From Neisseria sp. Marseille-Q5346 (lineage in GTDB: Bacteria > Pseudomonadota > Gammaproteobacteria > Burkholderiales > Neisseriaceae): DNA of 64,000 nt. Positions 30,174-37,498 of this stretch are shown here, piece by piece (positions within the stretch are counted from its first letter, which is position 1; the number at the start of each line of letters is the position of its first letter). A program made the translations under genes and the position numbers. The stretch spans positions 558,001-622,000 of the forward strand of contig NZ_OX336253.1 in the NCBI RefSeq assembly GCF_946902045.1, given 5' to 3'. The notes beneath the pieces are model-generated. The model saw nothing but the letters and a program-made list of their open reading frames with translations. It made no database searches and was not told the origin of the DNA.

Positions 30174-31049
30174 ATGAACGCTGACAAACCGCCCCACTCC
30201 TACCGATTGCGCCACCACAGGCAACACACGCCGCCGTTTTGGCAGGCGGATCGCCCGTATCTACACGAACACAATATTTCCGATGCCCGTTTCAGACGGC
30301 TGGGCTACATCATGGCCTTTCTTGCCGGCGCGATTAATGCCGGCGGCTTCTTCGCGTTCTCACGTTATACCTCCCACGTTACCGGCTCAATGTCGCTGTT
30401 GGCAGATGTTTTGTATCTTCAAGAGTGGAGTGTGGCCATTATTGCCACAATCAGCGTGTTGTGTTTTGTTGCCGGTGCCGCGCATTCGGGTTGGGTGATT
30501 TTATGGACGCAGCAGATGCGTTTCCGTGGCAGCTTTGGGTTTTCCATGTGGCTGGAAGCAGTTTATCTGTTGATATTCGGTTGGTTCGGTATTGCCGCGA
30601 TGGAATGGGATTTTGGCGGCTCTGATTTTATTATGCCGTCTTTGGCATTGTTTTTATTGTGTTTTATTATGGGCATGCACAATACGGTTATCACGCTTCT
30701 TTCCGGCGGCGCCATCCGCTCCACCCACATGACCGGCACGGCGACCGACTTAGGCATTGAAATTTCACGCGCGCTTTATTACTCAAAACAGCATCATCCG
30801 CGCCTGCCGCACGTCCGCGTTAACAAACCGAAAATGTGGCTTTTAAGCGGCTTGATGCTGTCGTTTTTGCTGGGCGGCGTGGTTGGCGCATGGGGTTATC
30901 ATCTGGTCGGCCATCATTTCGCCCTGCCCGTTTCCGCCGTTTTGTTCATACTGGGCGCAGGCTCGGTGGGATACGATGTCAAGGTCAGATTGAAATGGGC
31001 ATTTGTCAGCTGGTATCGCCGCAAGCAGAAAAAACGGAAGAAACTGTAA
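30174..31049 (+). CDS. YoaK/DUF1275 family membrane protein
   Basis: A 291-residue integral membrane protein of the DUF1275 (YoaK) family. Membrane helices begin near residue 45 with LGYIMAFLAGAINAGGFFAF, followed by TSHVTGSMSLLADVL and, later, SGGAIRSTHMTGTATDLGIE, the repeated (H/R)xTG signature of the family. The N-terminal 40 residues are polar and basic, and the C-terminus ends in a Lys/Arg-rich tail (RRKQKKRKK). Transport substrate is unknown. Monocistronic; the ribosome site is not obvious. Confidence 0.82.
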   Translation: MNADKPPHSYRLRHHRQHTPPFWQADRPYLHEHNISDARFRRLGYIMAFLAGAINAGGFFAFSRYTSHVTGSMSLLADVLYLQEWSVAIIATISVLCFVAGAAHSGWVILWTQQMRFRGSFGFSMWLEAVYLLIFGWFGIAAMEWDFGGSDFIMPSLALFLLCFIMGMHNTVITLLSGGAIRSTHMTGTATDLGIEISRALYYSKQHHPRLPHVRVNKPKMWLLSGLMLSFLLGGVVGAWGYHLVGHHFALPVSAVLFILGAGSVGYDVKVRLKWAFVSWYRRKQKKRKKL

Positions 31050-31230
31050 AAAACTTTGCTTATTATTTCGCGGCAAAATGACCAAACTGTCGGAGAAATG
31101 CAGAAATGCTTCAGAATTATGTTAACTGGCAAATATTTTCGTAATATCGGGTTAAACCCATTCTTTTGCGTTTCGGATATTGGGTATCATAAATCCGTAA
31201 TGACCCACGCGGTTTTTATTCATTTTTTCA

Positions 31231-31246
31231 GACGGCCCGGGCCGTC
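31231..31246. repeat. Fused DUS palindrome
   Basis: GACGGCCCGGGCCGTC is a perfect 16-base palindrome, formed where an uptake sequence (TTCAGACGGCC) abuts its own inverted core. It lies 20 bases upstream of the OmpA-like gene, in its probable 5' leader. Confidence 0.6.
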
Positions 31247-31266
31247 ATCTAAAAAGAGGATACGAC

Positions 31267-31947
31267 ATGAAATTCTTGAAACCCCTGACCGTTATTGCTA
31301 CTGCAATTCCTTTGGCACTCACCGGCTGTGTAACTGATCCTGTTACCGGCCAACAATCCGCCAGCAAAACCGCTATGTACGGTTTGGGCGGTGCGGCTGT
31401 TTGCGGCATCGTTGGTGCGCTGACCCATGGCGGTAAAGGCGCGCGCAACTCCGCATTGGCTTGCGGTGCAGTAGGTGCGGGTATCGGCGGTTACATGGAC
31501 TACCAAGAGAAAAAACTGCGTCAAAGCCTGGCCAACACCAACATCGAAGTTGAACGTCAAGGCAACCAAATCAAACTGGTTATGCCTGAAAACGTAACCT
31601 TCGCTACCGGCAGCGCTGCCCTGAGCGGCCATGCTCAAAGCGCCTTGTCTGCCGCTGCACAAACTTTGGTTCAATATCCTGACACGACTTTGACCATCAA
31701 CGGCCACACCGACAACACCGGTAACGACGCCATCAACGAACCATTGTCTCGCAACCGCGCCGAATCTGTTGCCACCTTCCTGCAATCCCGTGGCGTAAGC
31801 AGCACCCGTTTGAGCACTTTCGGTTACGGCTCCCGCCAACCAATCGCCTCCAACGCTACTGTTGAAGGCCGCGCACAAAACCGCCGCGTTGAAATCTTGA
31901 TCAACCCAGACCAACGCGCCATTGATGCCGCTAAAAAACAAATGTAA
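31267..31947 (+). CDS. OmpA-family outer membrane lipoprotein
   Basis: A 226-residue lipoprotein resembling YiaD. The signal peptide ends in LTGC (lipidated Cys20). A glycine-rich zipper follows (about 38-78). The C-terminal OmpA domain (about 100-210) has FATGSAALSGHAQ, INGHTDNTGND, LSRNRAESVATFL and GRAQNRRVEILI, the peptidoglycan-binding signatures. It should tether the outer membrane to peptidoglycan. AGAGGA is the ribosome site. A DUS hairpin terminator follows, so it is a single-gene unit. Confidence 0.9.
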   Translation: MKFLKPLTVIATAIPLALTGCVTDPVTGQQSASKTAMYGLGGAAVCGIVGALTHGGKGARNSALACGAVGAGIGGYMDYQEKKLRQSLANTNIEVERQGNQIKLVMPENVTFATGSAALSGHAQSALSAAAQTLVQYPDTTLTINGHTDNTGNDAINEPLSRNRAESVATFLQSRGVSSTRLSTFGYGSRQPIASNATVEGRAQNRRVEILINPDQRAIDAAKKQM

Positions 31948-31975
31948 TCCGACATCTGTCTGATTCCCATACTTA

Positions 31976-32001
31976 AGGCCGTCTGAAATTTCAGACGGCC
32001 T
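31976..32001 (+). terminator. DUS terminator after the OmpA-like gene
   Basis: AGGCCGTCTGAA (31976-31987) and TTCAGACGGCCT (31990-32001), two-base loop, followed by TTTTC. Confidence 0.85.
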
Positions 32002-32111
32002 TTTTCTTTGTAGATTTTGTTTGCAATTTCTCCTCCTCAATCCAATCCATCATAAAATTTATTCCTTTATTAACAAGACTTTTCAATTTTTCCTTCAAAA
32101 AAACTGTATTA

Positions 32112-32145
32112 ATACTCTAATTTTTACATTAACTTAGAGTATAAT
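32112..32145 (+). promoter_or_regulatory. Inverted-repeat operator overlapping a -10 ahead of nitronate monooxygenase
   Basis: ATACTCTAA (32112-32120) and TTAGAGTAT (32134-32142) are perfect 9-base inverted arms separated by 13 bases. The right arm overlaps TATAAT (32140-32145). This placement suggests a repressor or MerR-type operator controlling the gene at 32288. The regulator is not identifiable. The remaining leader is A+T rich with two DUS copies. Confidence 0.5.
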
Positions 32146-32287
32146 TCCTAAAATTTTAAAAACACGCCTCATGCCGTCTGAAAAACGGCGGCGAAAAACA
32201 CACTTATTTATATACACATCAGCCCGTTATCCAATCTATTTCATAAGATTTCAGACGGCACCATCCAGAATCTATGAAGGAGCATCC

Positions 32288-33460
32288 ATGCAAAACAACT
32301 TTGACCCATTGATTATCCGTGGTAAATCACTGATTCCCGTCGTACAAGGCGGTATGGGTGTAGGCGTTTCCGCATCAAAACTCTCCAGCGCTGTTGCGCG
32401 CGAAAACGGCGTAGGCACCATCGCCAGCGTCGATTTGCGCCACTTGCACGAAGATTTGCTGGCCGAATCAAAAATCGATTCCAGCGAAGAAAAATACACC
32501 CACCTCAATTGCATCGCGCTTGACCGCGAAATCAAAAAAGCCAAAGCCGATTCAGAAGGCAAAGGCATGATTGCCGTCAACGTCATGAAAGCGGTTAAAG
32601 ACCATGCCGCCTACGTCCGTCAGGCCTGCGAATCCGGTGCTGACGCGATTGTGATGGGCGCAGGCTTGCCTTTGGACTTGCCGGAAATGACCGAGGGTTA
32701 CCACAAAGATGTCGCCCTTTTCCCTATCTTGTCCGAGTCACGCGGTATCAACATCGTTTTGAAACGTTGGATGAAAAAAGGCATTTTGCCCGATGCCATC
32801 GTTATCGAACACCCTGCCCACGCAGCCGGCCACTTGGGCGCGGCAACCGTTGACGGCGTGAACGATGCCAAATTCGAGTTCAAACGCGTTATTGAAGAAA
32901 CGTTTGAAGTATTCAAAAACTTGGGCTTGGAAAGCGAAAAAATCCCGTTGGTACTCGCCGGCGGCATGGCAAACTTTGAAAAAGTCAAAACAGCCTTGAA
33001 AAACTGGGGCGCGTCCGCCGTCCAAATCGGTACCGCGTTTGCCGTTACCGAAGAAGGTGATGCCCACATCAACTTCAAGAAAACGCTGGCCGGTGCGGAA
33101 ACTGAAAAAGTGGTTGAATTCATGTCTGTTGCCGGTTTGCCTGCACGCGGCGTGCGCACCAAATTCCTCGACAACTACATCAAACGCGAGGCCAAATTGC
33201 AAGCCAATGCCAAAAACGATCCGCGCCGTTGCACACAAGGCCTGAACTGCCTGACCAGCTGCGGTTTGCGCGACGGTTTGGCCAAAGCCGGTCAATTCTG
33301 TATCGACATCCAACTTTCCGCCGCATTCCGCGGCGAAGTCGATAAAGGCCTGTTTTTCCGCGGTAAAGACCCGTTGCCGTTTGGCAATGCCATCCGTACG
33401 GTTCAAGAAACCATTCATTATCTCTTGAACGGTTCCCTGCCCGTCGTCCCTGCCAAATAA
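32288..33460 (+). CDS. Nitronate monooxygenase (2-nitropropane dioxygenase family)
   Basis: FMN enzyme (390 residues) of the NMO/NPD family that oxidises alkyl nitronates. The FMN-barrel motifs IPVVQGGMGVGVSASKLSSA at the N-terminus, the HPAHAAGHLG loop, and LVLAGGMANFEKV with ASAVQIGTAFAVTEE are present. A Cys-containing segment follows (RRCTQGLNCLTSCGL, about 310-325). Start ATG 32288 has AAGGAG upstream; the frame is open 39 codons further but through a DUS. Related FabK-type enoyl reductases share the fold, so the substrate is an inference from overall resemblance. Confidence 0.85.
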   Translation: MQNNFDPLIIRGKSLIPVVQGGMGVGVSASKLSSAVARENGVGTIASVDLRHLHEDLLAESKIDSSEEKYTHLNCIALDREIKKAKADSEGKGMIAVNVMKAVKDHAAYVRQACESGADAIVMGAGLPLDLPEMTEGYHKDVALFPILSESRGINIVLKRWMKKGILPDAIVIEHPAHAAGHLGAATVDGVNDAKFEFKRVIEETFEVFKNLGLESEKIPLVLAGGMANFEKVKTALKNWGASAVQIGTAFAVTEEGDAHINFKKTLAGAETEKVVEFMSVAGLPARGVRTKFLDNYIKREAKLQANAKNDPRRCTQGLNCLTSCGLRDGLAKAGQFCIDIQLSAAFRGEVDKGLFFRGKDPLPFGNAIRTVQETIHYLLNGSLPVVPAK

Positions 33461-33484
33461 ACGCATCAATTTGTTTTGTGGATG

Positions 33485-33572
33485 TGCAGGCTGCTTTTCG
33501 TTTCGCAGAAACTCCGTTTTAACTTCGTTGAAGCTACGCTTTCAGGTAGCCTTTTTAGGTTTCAGGCAGCCT
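33485..33572. repeat. Cluster of foreign-dialect uptake sequences (left side)
   Basis: Three 12-mers not of the AG-DUS type lie here, each shown as its reverse complement: AAGCAGCCTGCA (33485-33496), AGGCTACCTGAA (33541-33552) and AGGCTGCCTGAA (33561-33572). From memory of published dialects, these equal the Kingella-type king3DUS, the Eikenella eikDUS and the Simonsiella simDUS respectively. Confidence 0.7.
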
Positions 33573-33575
33573 GCA

Positions 33576-33956
33576 TCACTCCGCCGCCGCAAACACCTCC
33601 TTCGCTACAAACACCGCATTCAGCACCTTTGGAAAACCCAAATACGGGATACATTGGATAAACGCCTCCACAATTTCATCGCGCGTCAGCCCCACGTTCA
33701 GCGAAGCGTGGATATGCACGCGCAACTGGTTTTCACAGCCGCCCTGCGCCGCCAGAGCCGCCAGCGTTACCAGCTCGCGCTGCCGCACATCAAGCTGCGG
33801 GCGCTGGTAAATCTCGCCAAACGCGAAACCAATGATGTATTTGCCCAAATCGGGCGAAATATCCGCCAACGCCTGCTTCACCTTGTCGCCCTGCTCGCCG
33901 TCGATTTCGTTCAGCTTCGCTAAGCCGCGTGCCATTAAATCCTGATGATTCAACAT
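33576..33956 (-). CDS. Carboxymuconolactone decarboxylase family protein
   Basis: A 126-residue all-helical protein of the CMD family. It has RQRELVTLAALAAQGGCENQLRVHIHASLNVGLTRDEIVEAF, the hallmark region (about 58-100), with one Cys and nearby His residues. It lacks the CxxC of AhpD-type peroxidases, so it fits the decarboxylase-like subgroup of unknown substrate. Divergent from a MerR regulator with a shared control region. G+C rich and flanked by uptake sequences of other genera, which suggests transfer. Confidence 0.85.
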   Translation of the reverse strand: MLNHQDLMARGLAKLNEIDGEQGDKVKQALADISPDLGKYIIGFAFGEIYQRPQLDVRQRELVTLAALAAQGGCENQLRVHIHASLNVGLTRDEIVEAFIQCIPYLGFPKVLNAVFVAKEVFAAAE

Positions 33957-33992
33957 TTTTCGTCTCCATACTCAAATTTGCAAAATTGCGCG

Positions 33993-34008
33993 GACAGGTT
34001 AAACTATC
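33993..34008. promoter_or_regulatory. Candidate MerR-type operator
   Basis: GACAGGTTAAACTATC is an imperfect 16-base inverted repeat (12 of 16 positions symmetric) centred on TTAA, midway between the divergent CMD and MerR genes. It is the likely binding site of the adjacent regulator. Confidence 0.45.
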
Positions 34009-34035
34009 AAGCGCACTTTATAGCAAGGAGATTTG

Positions 34036-34395
34036 ATGCAGACCAAGGAATTTACCGCGCAAACGGGTTTGTCCGCCGCCACGCTGCGCTACTACGAGCA
34101 GGAAGGGCTGCTGCGCCCCGAACGAAACGCCAACGGCTACCGCGAATACGGTGCGCGCGATTTGGAATGGGTGGGTTTCATCCTTCGGCTGAAAGACATG
34201 GGCGTGCCGCTGGCGCAAATCAAGGAATACGCGCGGCTGCGGCATTTGGGCGATGAAACCGTCCCCGAACGTTACCGGATTTTGCAGGAACATCAGGCAG
34301 CTTTGAAACGCAAACGGCAGGAATTGGACGCTCATTGGGCGTTTTTGGAGCGGAAGCTGGCGTGGTATCGTGAGAAGATGGGTGGGCGGGGATAA
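34036..34395 (+). CDS. MerR family transcriptional regulator
   Basis: A 119-residue MerR regulator. The winged helix-turn-helix is at the N-terminus (TKEFTAQTGLSAATLRYYEQEGLL, then NGYREYGARDLEWVGFI), followed by the dimerising coiled coil (about 75-110). It lacks a long effector domain and the metal-binding Cys set, so it fits the small MerR group (NmlR/AdhR/YhdM-like) that senses organic or thiol stress. Start ATG 34036 has AAGGAG 5 bases upstream. Divergent from the CMD gene, which it probably controls. G+C rich; its terminator is built from foreign-type uptake sequences. Confidence 0.88.
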   Translation: MQTKEFTAQTGLSAATLRYYEQEGLLRPERNANGYREYGARDLEWVGFILRLKDMGVPLAQIKEYARLRHLGDETVPERYRILQEHQAALKRKRQELDAHWAFLERKLAWYREKMGGRG

Positions 34396-34410
34396 GCAGC
34401 CTGAAAGCGT

Positions 34411-34457
34411 GAAAAGCAACCTGCACATTTGGGAAAGCCCAAGTGCAGGCTGCTTTT
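34411..34457 (+). terminator. Terminator of merR built from Kingella-type uptake sequences
   Basis: AAGCAACCTGCA (34414-34425) faces TGCAGGCTGCTT (34444-34455, reverse complement AAGCAGCCTGCA). With the inner arms TTTGGG and CCCAA this gives a long stem ending in TTTT. A further AAGCAGCCTGAA is at 34394-34405. All differ from the AG-DUS of the host. Confidence 0.7.
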
Positions 34458-34496
34458 GTGTTCCAACTTCGTTAAAGCTCGCGCTTTCAGACGGCC

Positions 34497-34676
34497 TTAT
34501 CGGGGCGGGCGTCCCAAAACATGATTATTACAATTCACACACCATGAATTGCTGAGTGCCCAGTGATAATCGATGATGATGCCTTCCGAATTGGTGAAAA
34601 AGGTGCGGTCGCTGTGCTGGCCGTAGCAGACGTTGCTGTAATAGTTGGTGATGACGGGACCGTTTTGGCTGCATTC
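34497..34676 (-). pseudogene. 3' remnant of a protein gene
   Basis: On the minus strand 60 codons read without interruption to a stop at 34497-34499. The peptide includes ITNYYSNVCYGQHSD, then FFTNSEGIIIDYHWALSN and SWCVNCNN, which looks like a genuine cysteine-bearing C-terminus. There is no start codon: upstream the frame enters a DUS pair and meets a stop. It is probably the tail of a gene removed when sequence was exchanged at uptake-sequence borders. Family unknown. Confidence 0.5.
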
Positions 34677-34679
34677 AAA

Positions 34680-34720
34680 AGGCCGTCTGAAAACATTTAA
34701 ACCCTGTTTTCAGACGGCCT
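34680..34720. terminator. DUS inverted pair upstream of dapC
   Basis: AGGCCGTCTGAA (34680-34691) and TTCAGACGGCCT (34709-34720) with a 17-base loop and a T run on the plus strand. It separates the gene remnant from dapC. Confidence 0.65.
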
Positions 34721-34782
34721 TTTTGTCCCAATCCATCTAAAAAATGCTAAGATTATTGCCTTAATTTATCGGCAGAAACATC

Positions 34783-35973
34783 ATGAACCCATTATTAAAC
34801 CATCTCAAACCCTATCCTTTCGCCCGCCTGCGTGAAGCCATGCAAGGCATTGATGCACCCGAAGACGTAACGCCCATTCATCTGCAAATCGGCGAGCCGA
34901 AACACCCGACACCCAAAGTCATCACCGACGCGCTGACCGCCTCCCTGCATGAACTGGAAAAATATCCGCTGACCGCAGGCCTGCCCGAACTGCGCCAAGC
35001 CTGCGCCGAATGGGTTGCCCGCCGTTATGATGGTTTGAGCCTCAATCCCGACAATGAAATCCTGCCCGTATTGGGCAGCCGGGAAGCGTTGTTCTCTTTT
35101 ATCCAAACCATTTTAAATCCGGCTTCAGACGGCCCCAAACCGGTCGTTATCAGCCCCAATCCGTTCTATCAAATTTACGAAGGCGCGACTATTTTGGGCG
35201 GCGGCGAAATCCATTTTGCCAACTGTCCTGCGCCCAGCTTCAATCCCGATTGGAGCAGCCTGTCCGAAGACGTATGGCAGCGCACCAAAGTCCTAATTGT
35301 CTGCTCGCCCAACAACCCGAGCGGCAGCGTCCTGCAATTAGAAGATTGGAAAGAAATTTTTGATTTACAAGACAAATACGGCTTCGTTATTGCCTCTGAC
35401 GAATGCTATTCCGAAATCTATTTTGACGACAACAAACCAATCGGCGGCCTGCAGGCTGCGGCGCAATTAGGACGCGGCACGCGCAACATTATTATGTTCA
35501 CCAGCCTGTCCAAACGCTCCAATGTCCCCGGTTTGCGTTCCGGCTTTGTCGCAGGCGATGCCGAGTTGCTCAAAAACTTCCTGCTCTACCGCACCTACCA
35601 CGGCAGCGCGATGAGTATTCCCGTCCAACGCGCCAGCATTGCCGCTTGGAACGATGAAGAACACGTTATTGACAACCGCCGCCTCTACCAAGAAAAATTC
35701 GACCGCGTTATCCCCATTTTGCAACAGGCATTCGATGTCAAACTGCCTGACGCGTCGTTCTACATTTGGCTGAAAGTTCCCGATGGCGACGACTTGGCAT
35801 TTACGCGCAACCTGTGGCAGAAAGCCGCTATCCAAGTGTTGCCCGGCCGCTTCCTCGCCCGCGATACCGAACAAGGTAATCCGGGAGAAGGCTACGTCCG
35901 CATCGCTTTGGTTGCCGATGTGGACAGCTGCGTTAAAGCGGCTGAAACCATAGTTGCTTTATACCGCCGATAA
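34783..35973 (+). CDS. dapC: Succinyldiaminopimelate transaminase
   Basis: PLP aminotransferase (396 residues) of lysine and meso-diaminopimelate synthesis, feeding peptidoglycan. The fold type I layout is clear: substrate region LQIGEPKHPTPKVI, CSPNNPSGSV, SDECYSEIYF, and the PLP lysine in SLSKRSNVPGLRSGF (about residue 245). Arg near the C-terminus (EGYVRIALV) binds the substrate carboxylate. It closely resembles the DapC subgroup rather than general aspartate aminotransferases. Single-gene unit between DUS hairpins. Confidence 0.92.
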   Translation: MNPLLNHLKPYPFARLREAMQGIDAPEDVTPIHLQIGEPKHPTPKVITDALTASLHELEKYPLTAGLPELRQACAEWVARRYDGLSLNPDNEILPVLGSREALFSFIQTILNPASDGPKPVVISPNPFYQIYEGATILGGGEIHFANCPAPSFNPDWSSLSEDVWQRTKVLIVCSPNNPSGSVLQLEDWKEIFDLQDKYGFVIASDECYSEIYFDDNKPIGGLQAAAQLGRGTRNIIMFTSLSKRSNVPGLRSGFVAGDAELLKNFLLYRTYHGSAMSIPVQRASIAAWNDEEHVIDNRRLYQEKFDRVIPILQQAFDVKLPDASFYIWLKVPDGDDLAFTRNLWQKAAIQVLPGRFLARDTEQGNPGEGYVRIALVADVDSCVKAAETIVALYRR

Positions 35974-35978
35974 AACAA

Positions 35979-36004
35979 AGGCCGTCTGAAATTTCAGACG
36001 GCCT
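35979..36004. terminator. DUS terminator between dapC and rubredoxin
   Basis: AGGCCGTCTGAA (35979-35990) and TTCAGACGGCCT (35993-36004), two-base loop, with A and T runs on both sides. It can serve both convergent genes. Confidence 0.85.
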
Positions 36005-36026
36005 TTTTATTAAATAATCGGATAAT

Positions 36027-36197
36027 TTATATGGTAAAGTCCAGAAGGTAGAAATCTTCTTTGCCTACGCCGCATTCAGGGCATTTCCAGTCGTCGGGGA
36101 TGTCTTCGAACTTGGTACCTGCTGGCAGACCGTGTTCGGGGTCGCCGACATCTTCATCGTAAATCCAGCCGCAAGGGCCGCACATATATTGAGCCAT
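36027..36197 (-). CDS. Rubredoxin
   Basis: A 56-residue iron protein. The four iron ligands are in MCGPCGWIY (near the N-terminus) and KCPECGVGKEDF, the two CxxCG knuckles of rubredoxin, separated by the usual acidic GDPEHGLPAGTKFEDIPDDW stretch. It carries electrons in the cytoplasm, commonly to alkane hydroxylases, peroxide or NO reducing enzymes. The partner is not visible here. The acyl-CoA dehydrogenase gene upstream on the same strand is separated by a DUS terminator. Too short for most gene lists, but certain. Confidence 0.95.
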   Translation of the reverse strand: MAQYMCGPCGWIYDEDVGDPEHGLPAGTKFEDIPDDWKCPECGVGKEDFYLLDFTI

Positions 36198-36219
36198 TTT
36201 GTGTTCCTTCTATTTTAAA

Positions 36220-36251
36220 AGGCCGTCTGAAACCGTATTTTCAGACGGCCT
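36220..36251 (-). terminator. DUS terminator after the acyl-CoA dehydrogenase
   Basis: AGGCCGTCTGAA (36220-36231) and TTCAGACGGCCT (36240-36251), 8-base loop, between the rubredoxin start and the dehydrogenase stop. Confidence 0.75.
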
Positions 36252-36281
36252 TTTGCGTGTTTTATTGTTGATATTTTGAAT

Positions 36282-37373
36282 TTATTGAGCTGCTTCCAAA
36301 GCGGCGATTTCTTTACGCAGGTGTTTGATGGCCGGTGTTACGATGGCGACAAACATGGCCTCGCGAACGCGGCGTTGCGCCGGACTGCGCATCAGATAGC
36401 CTTTCGCGCCTGCATGCAATGCGGCAGATTGAGTGGCGTTCAGTGCCAACACAGCAGCCGCTTCACGCAGTTTCAAGGTTGCCAGCGTGTCAGGTTTGTT
36501 GTTCCACGCATCATCGGCAAGGCGTTCAGTTTCCGCCCATGCGCCGTCCAATGCGGCTTTCAAATCATCGTAACTGTGGTCTAGGTAAGCGTTCACTTCC
36601 GCATTCACTACATTGGCCATGCGGATAATGCCGAGCGCTCCGTCAATCACACCGGCGCCGATACCCATTTGCAGCAAGATGAAACCGGCTTTAATGGTCG
36701 GGATATAAGACTGGAACTGCTCAGGCGTAGCAATCACATCTTCATCCGGAATAAACACGTCTTTAAAATTCAGGCTGTAAGTGCGTGTGCCTTCCAAACC
36801 GCAGAACTCAGGGCAATCTTGCAAGGTAACGCCTTCCCATTGACCGCCGGTGATAAACATCACATAGCTGTCGCTGATTTGGGCGGTATTCGCCCAAATA
36901 TGGTCTTCGCCGATATTGGATACCCAAGGCAAAGCGCCGTTGATTTTGTAGCCGCCTTCGACACGTTCGGCTTGCAGATTGTGTTTTTCGATACCGGCAA
37001 GGTGTTTGACAGTATTGGACATACCCGTACCGGCCAAAACTTTGCCCTGCAGAATATCGGCCAAATATTTGTCTTTAACCGCTTGGTTGGGGGATTGATG
37101 CAGATACCACGCGCAAGCCGCCTGACACCATGCGCTGAACGAAGTCGCGCCGCATTCTTTACCGATTTCGCGCAATACGGCGATTTGCGTTGCCAAACCC
37201 AAACCGTTACCGCCTTCTTCAACCGTACCGGTCGCGGCAAAACCGCCGATTTTGCCCAATTCCAGCATAAATTCTTTCGGGTACAGGCCTTTGCGGTCGA
37301 TGTCGTCCACCAATGGTTTCAGCTTGCTTTTAACGAGTGCGGCAACATTGTTCAGTAAAGCTTCGCGTGTCAT
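36282..37373 (-). CDS. Acyl-CoA dehydrogenase family protein
   Basis: A 363-residue flavoprotein of the acyl-CoA dehydrogenase superfamily. The N-terminal helical domain is followed by GTGMSNTVKHLAGIEK (substrate/FAD loop) and the beta domain with GGYKINGALPWVSNI. A C-terminal helical domain holds GIGAGVIDGALGIIR. It diverges from classical fatty-acid enzymes, lacking a clear catalytic Glu motif that I can place, so the substrate may be non-standard. Upstream on the same strand is an AhpD-like redox protein; a DUS pair separates them. Confidence 0.8.
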   Translation of the reverse strand: MTREALLNNVAALVKSKLKPLVDDIDRKGLYPKEFMLELGKIGGFAATGTVEEGGNGLGLATQIAVLREIGKECGATSFSAWCQAACAWYLHQSPNQAVKDKYLADILQGKVLAGTGMSNTVKHLAGIEKHNLQAERVEGGYKINGALPWVSNIGEDHIWANTAQISDSYVMFITGGQWEGVTLQDCPEFCGLEGTRTYSLNFKDVFIPDEDVIATPEQFQSYIPTIKAGFILLQMGIGAGVIDGALGIIRMANVVNAEVNAYLDHSYDDLKAALDGAWAETERLADDAWNNKPDTLATLKLREAAAVLALNATQSAALHAGAKGYLMRSPAQRRVREAMFVAIVTPAIKHLRKEIAALEAAQ

Positions 37374-37463
37374 GATTTTTTCCTCTGAATAAGGTTTGAA
37401 GCGTAGATGGCTCTACTCATGAATTATTCTTTGCAACAAGGATATCCCTTGCTTTTTGCTAAA

Positions 37464-37489
37464 AGGCCGTCTGAATTTTCAGACGGCCT
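37464..37489 (-). terminator. DUS terminator after the AhpD-like gene
   Basis: AGGCCGTCTGAA (37464-37475) and TTCAGACGGCCT (37478-37489), two-base loop. Confidence 0.8.
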
Positions 37490-37498
37490 TTGATGGGA

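Noticed and set aside
31249..32040. 263-codon minus-strand frame across the OmpA-like gene
   Set aside because: Antisense to a clear OmpA-family lipoprotein, and it runs through the DUS terminator; no family resemblance.
34033..34035. TTG start for the MerR regulator
   Set aside because: ATG at 34036 has an ideal AAGGAG at 5 bases; TTG would add one residue and shorten the spacing.
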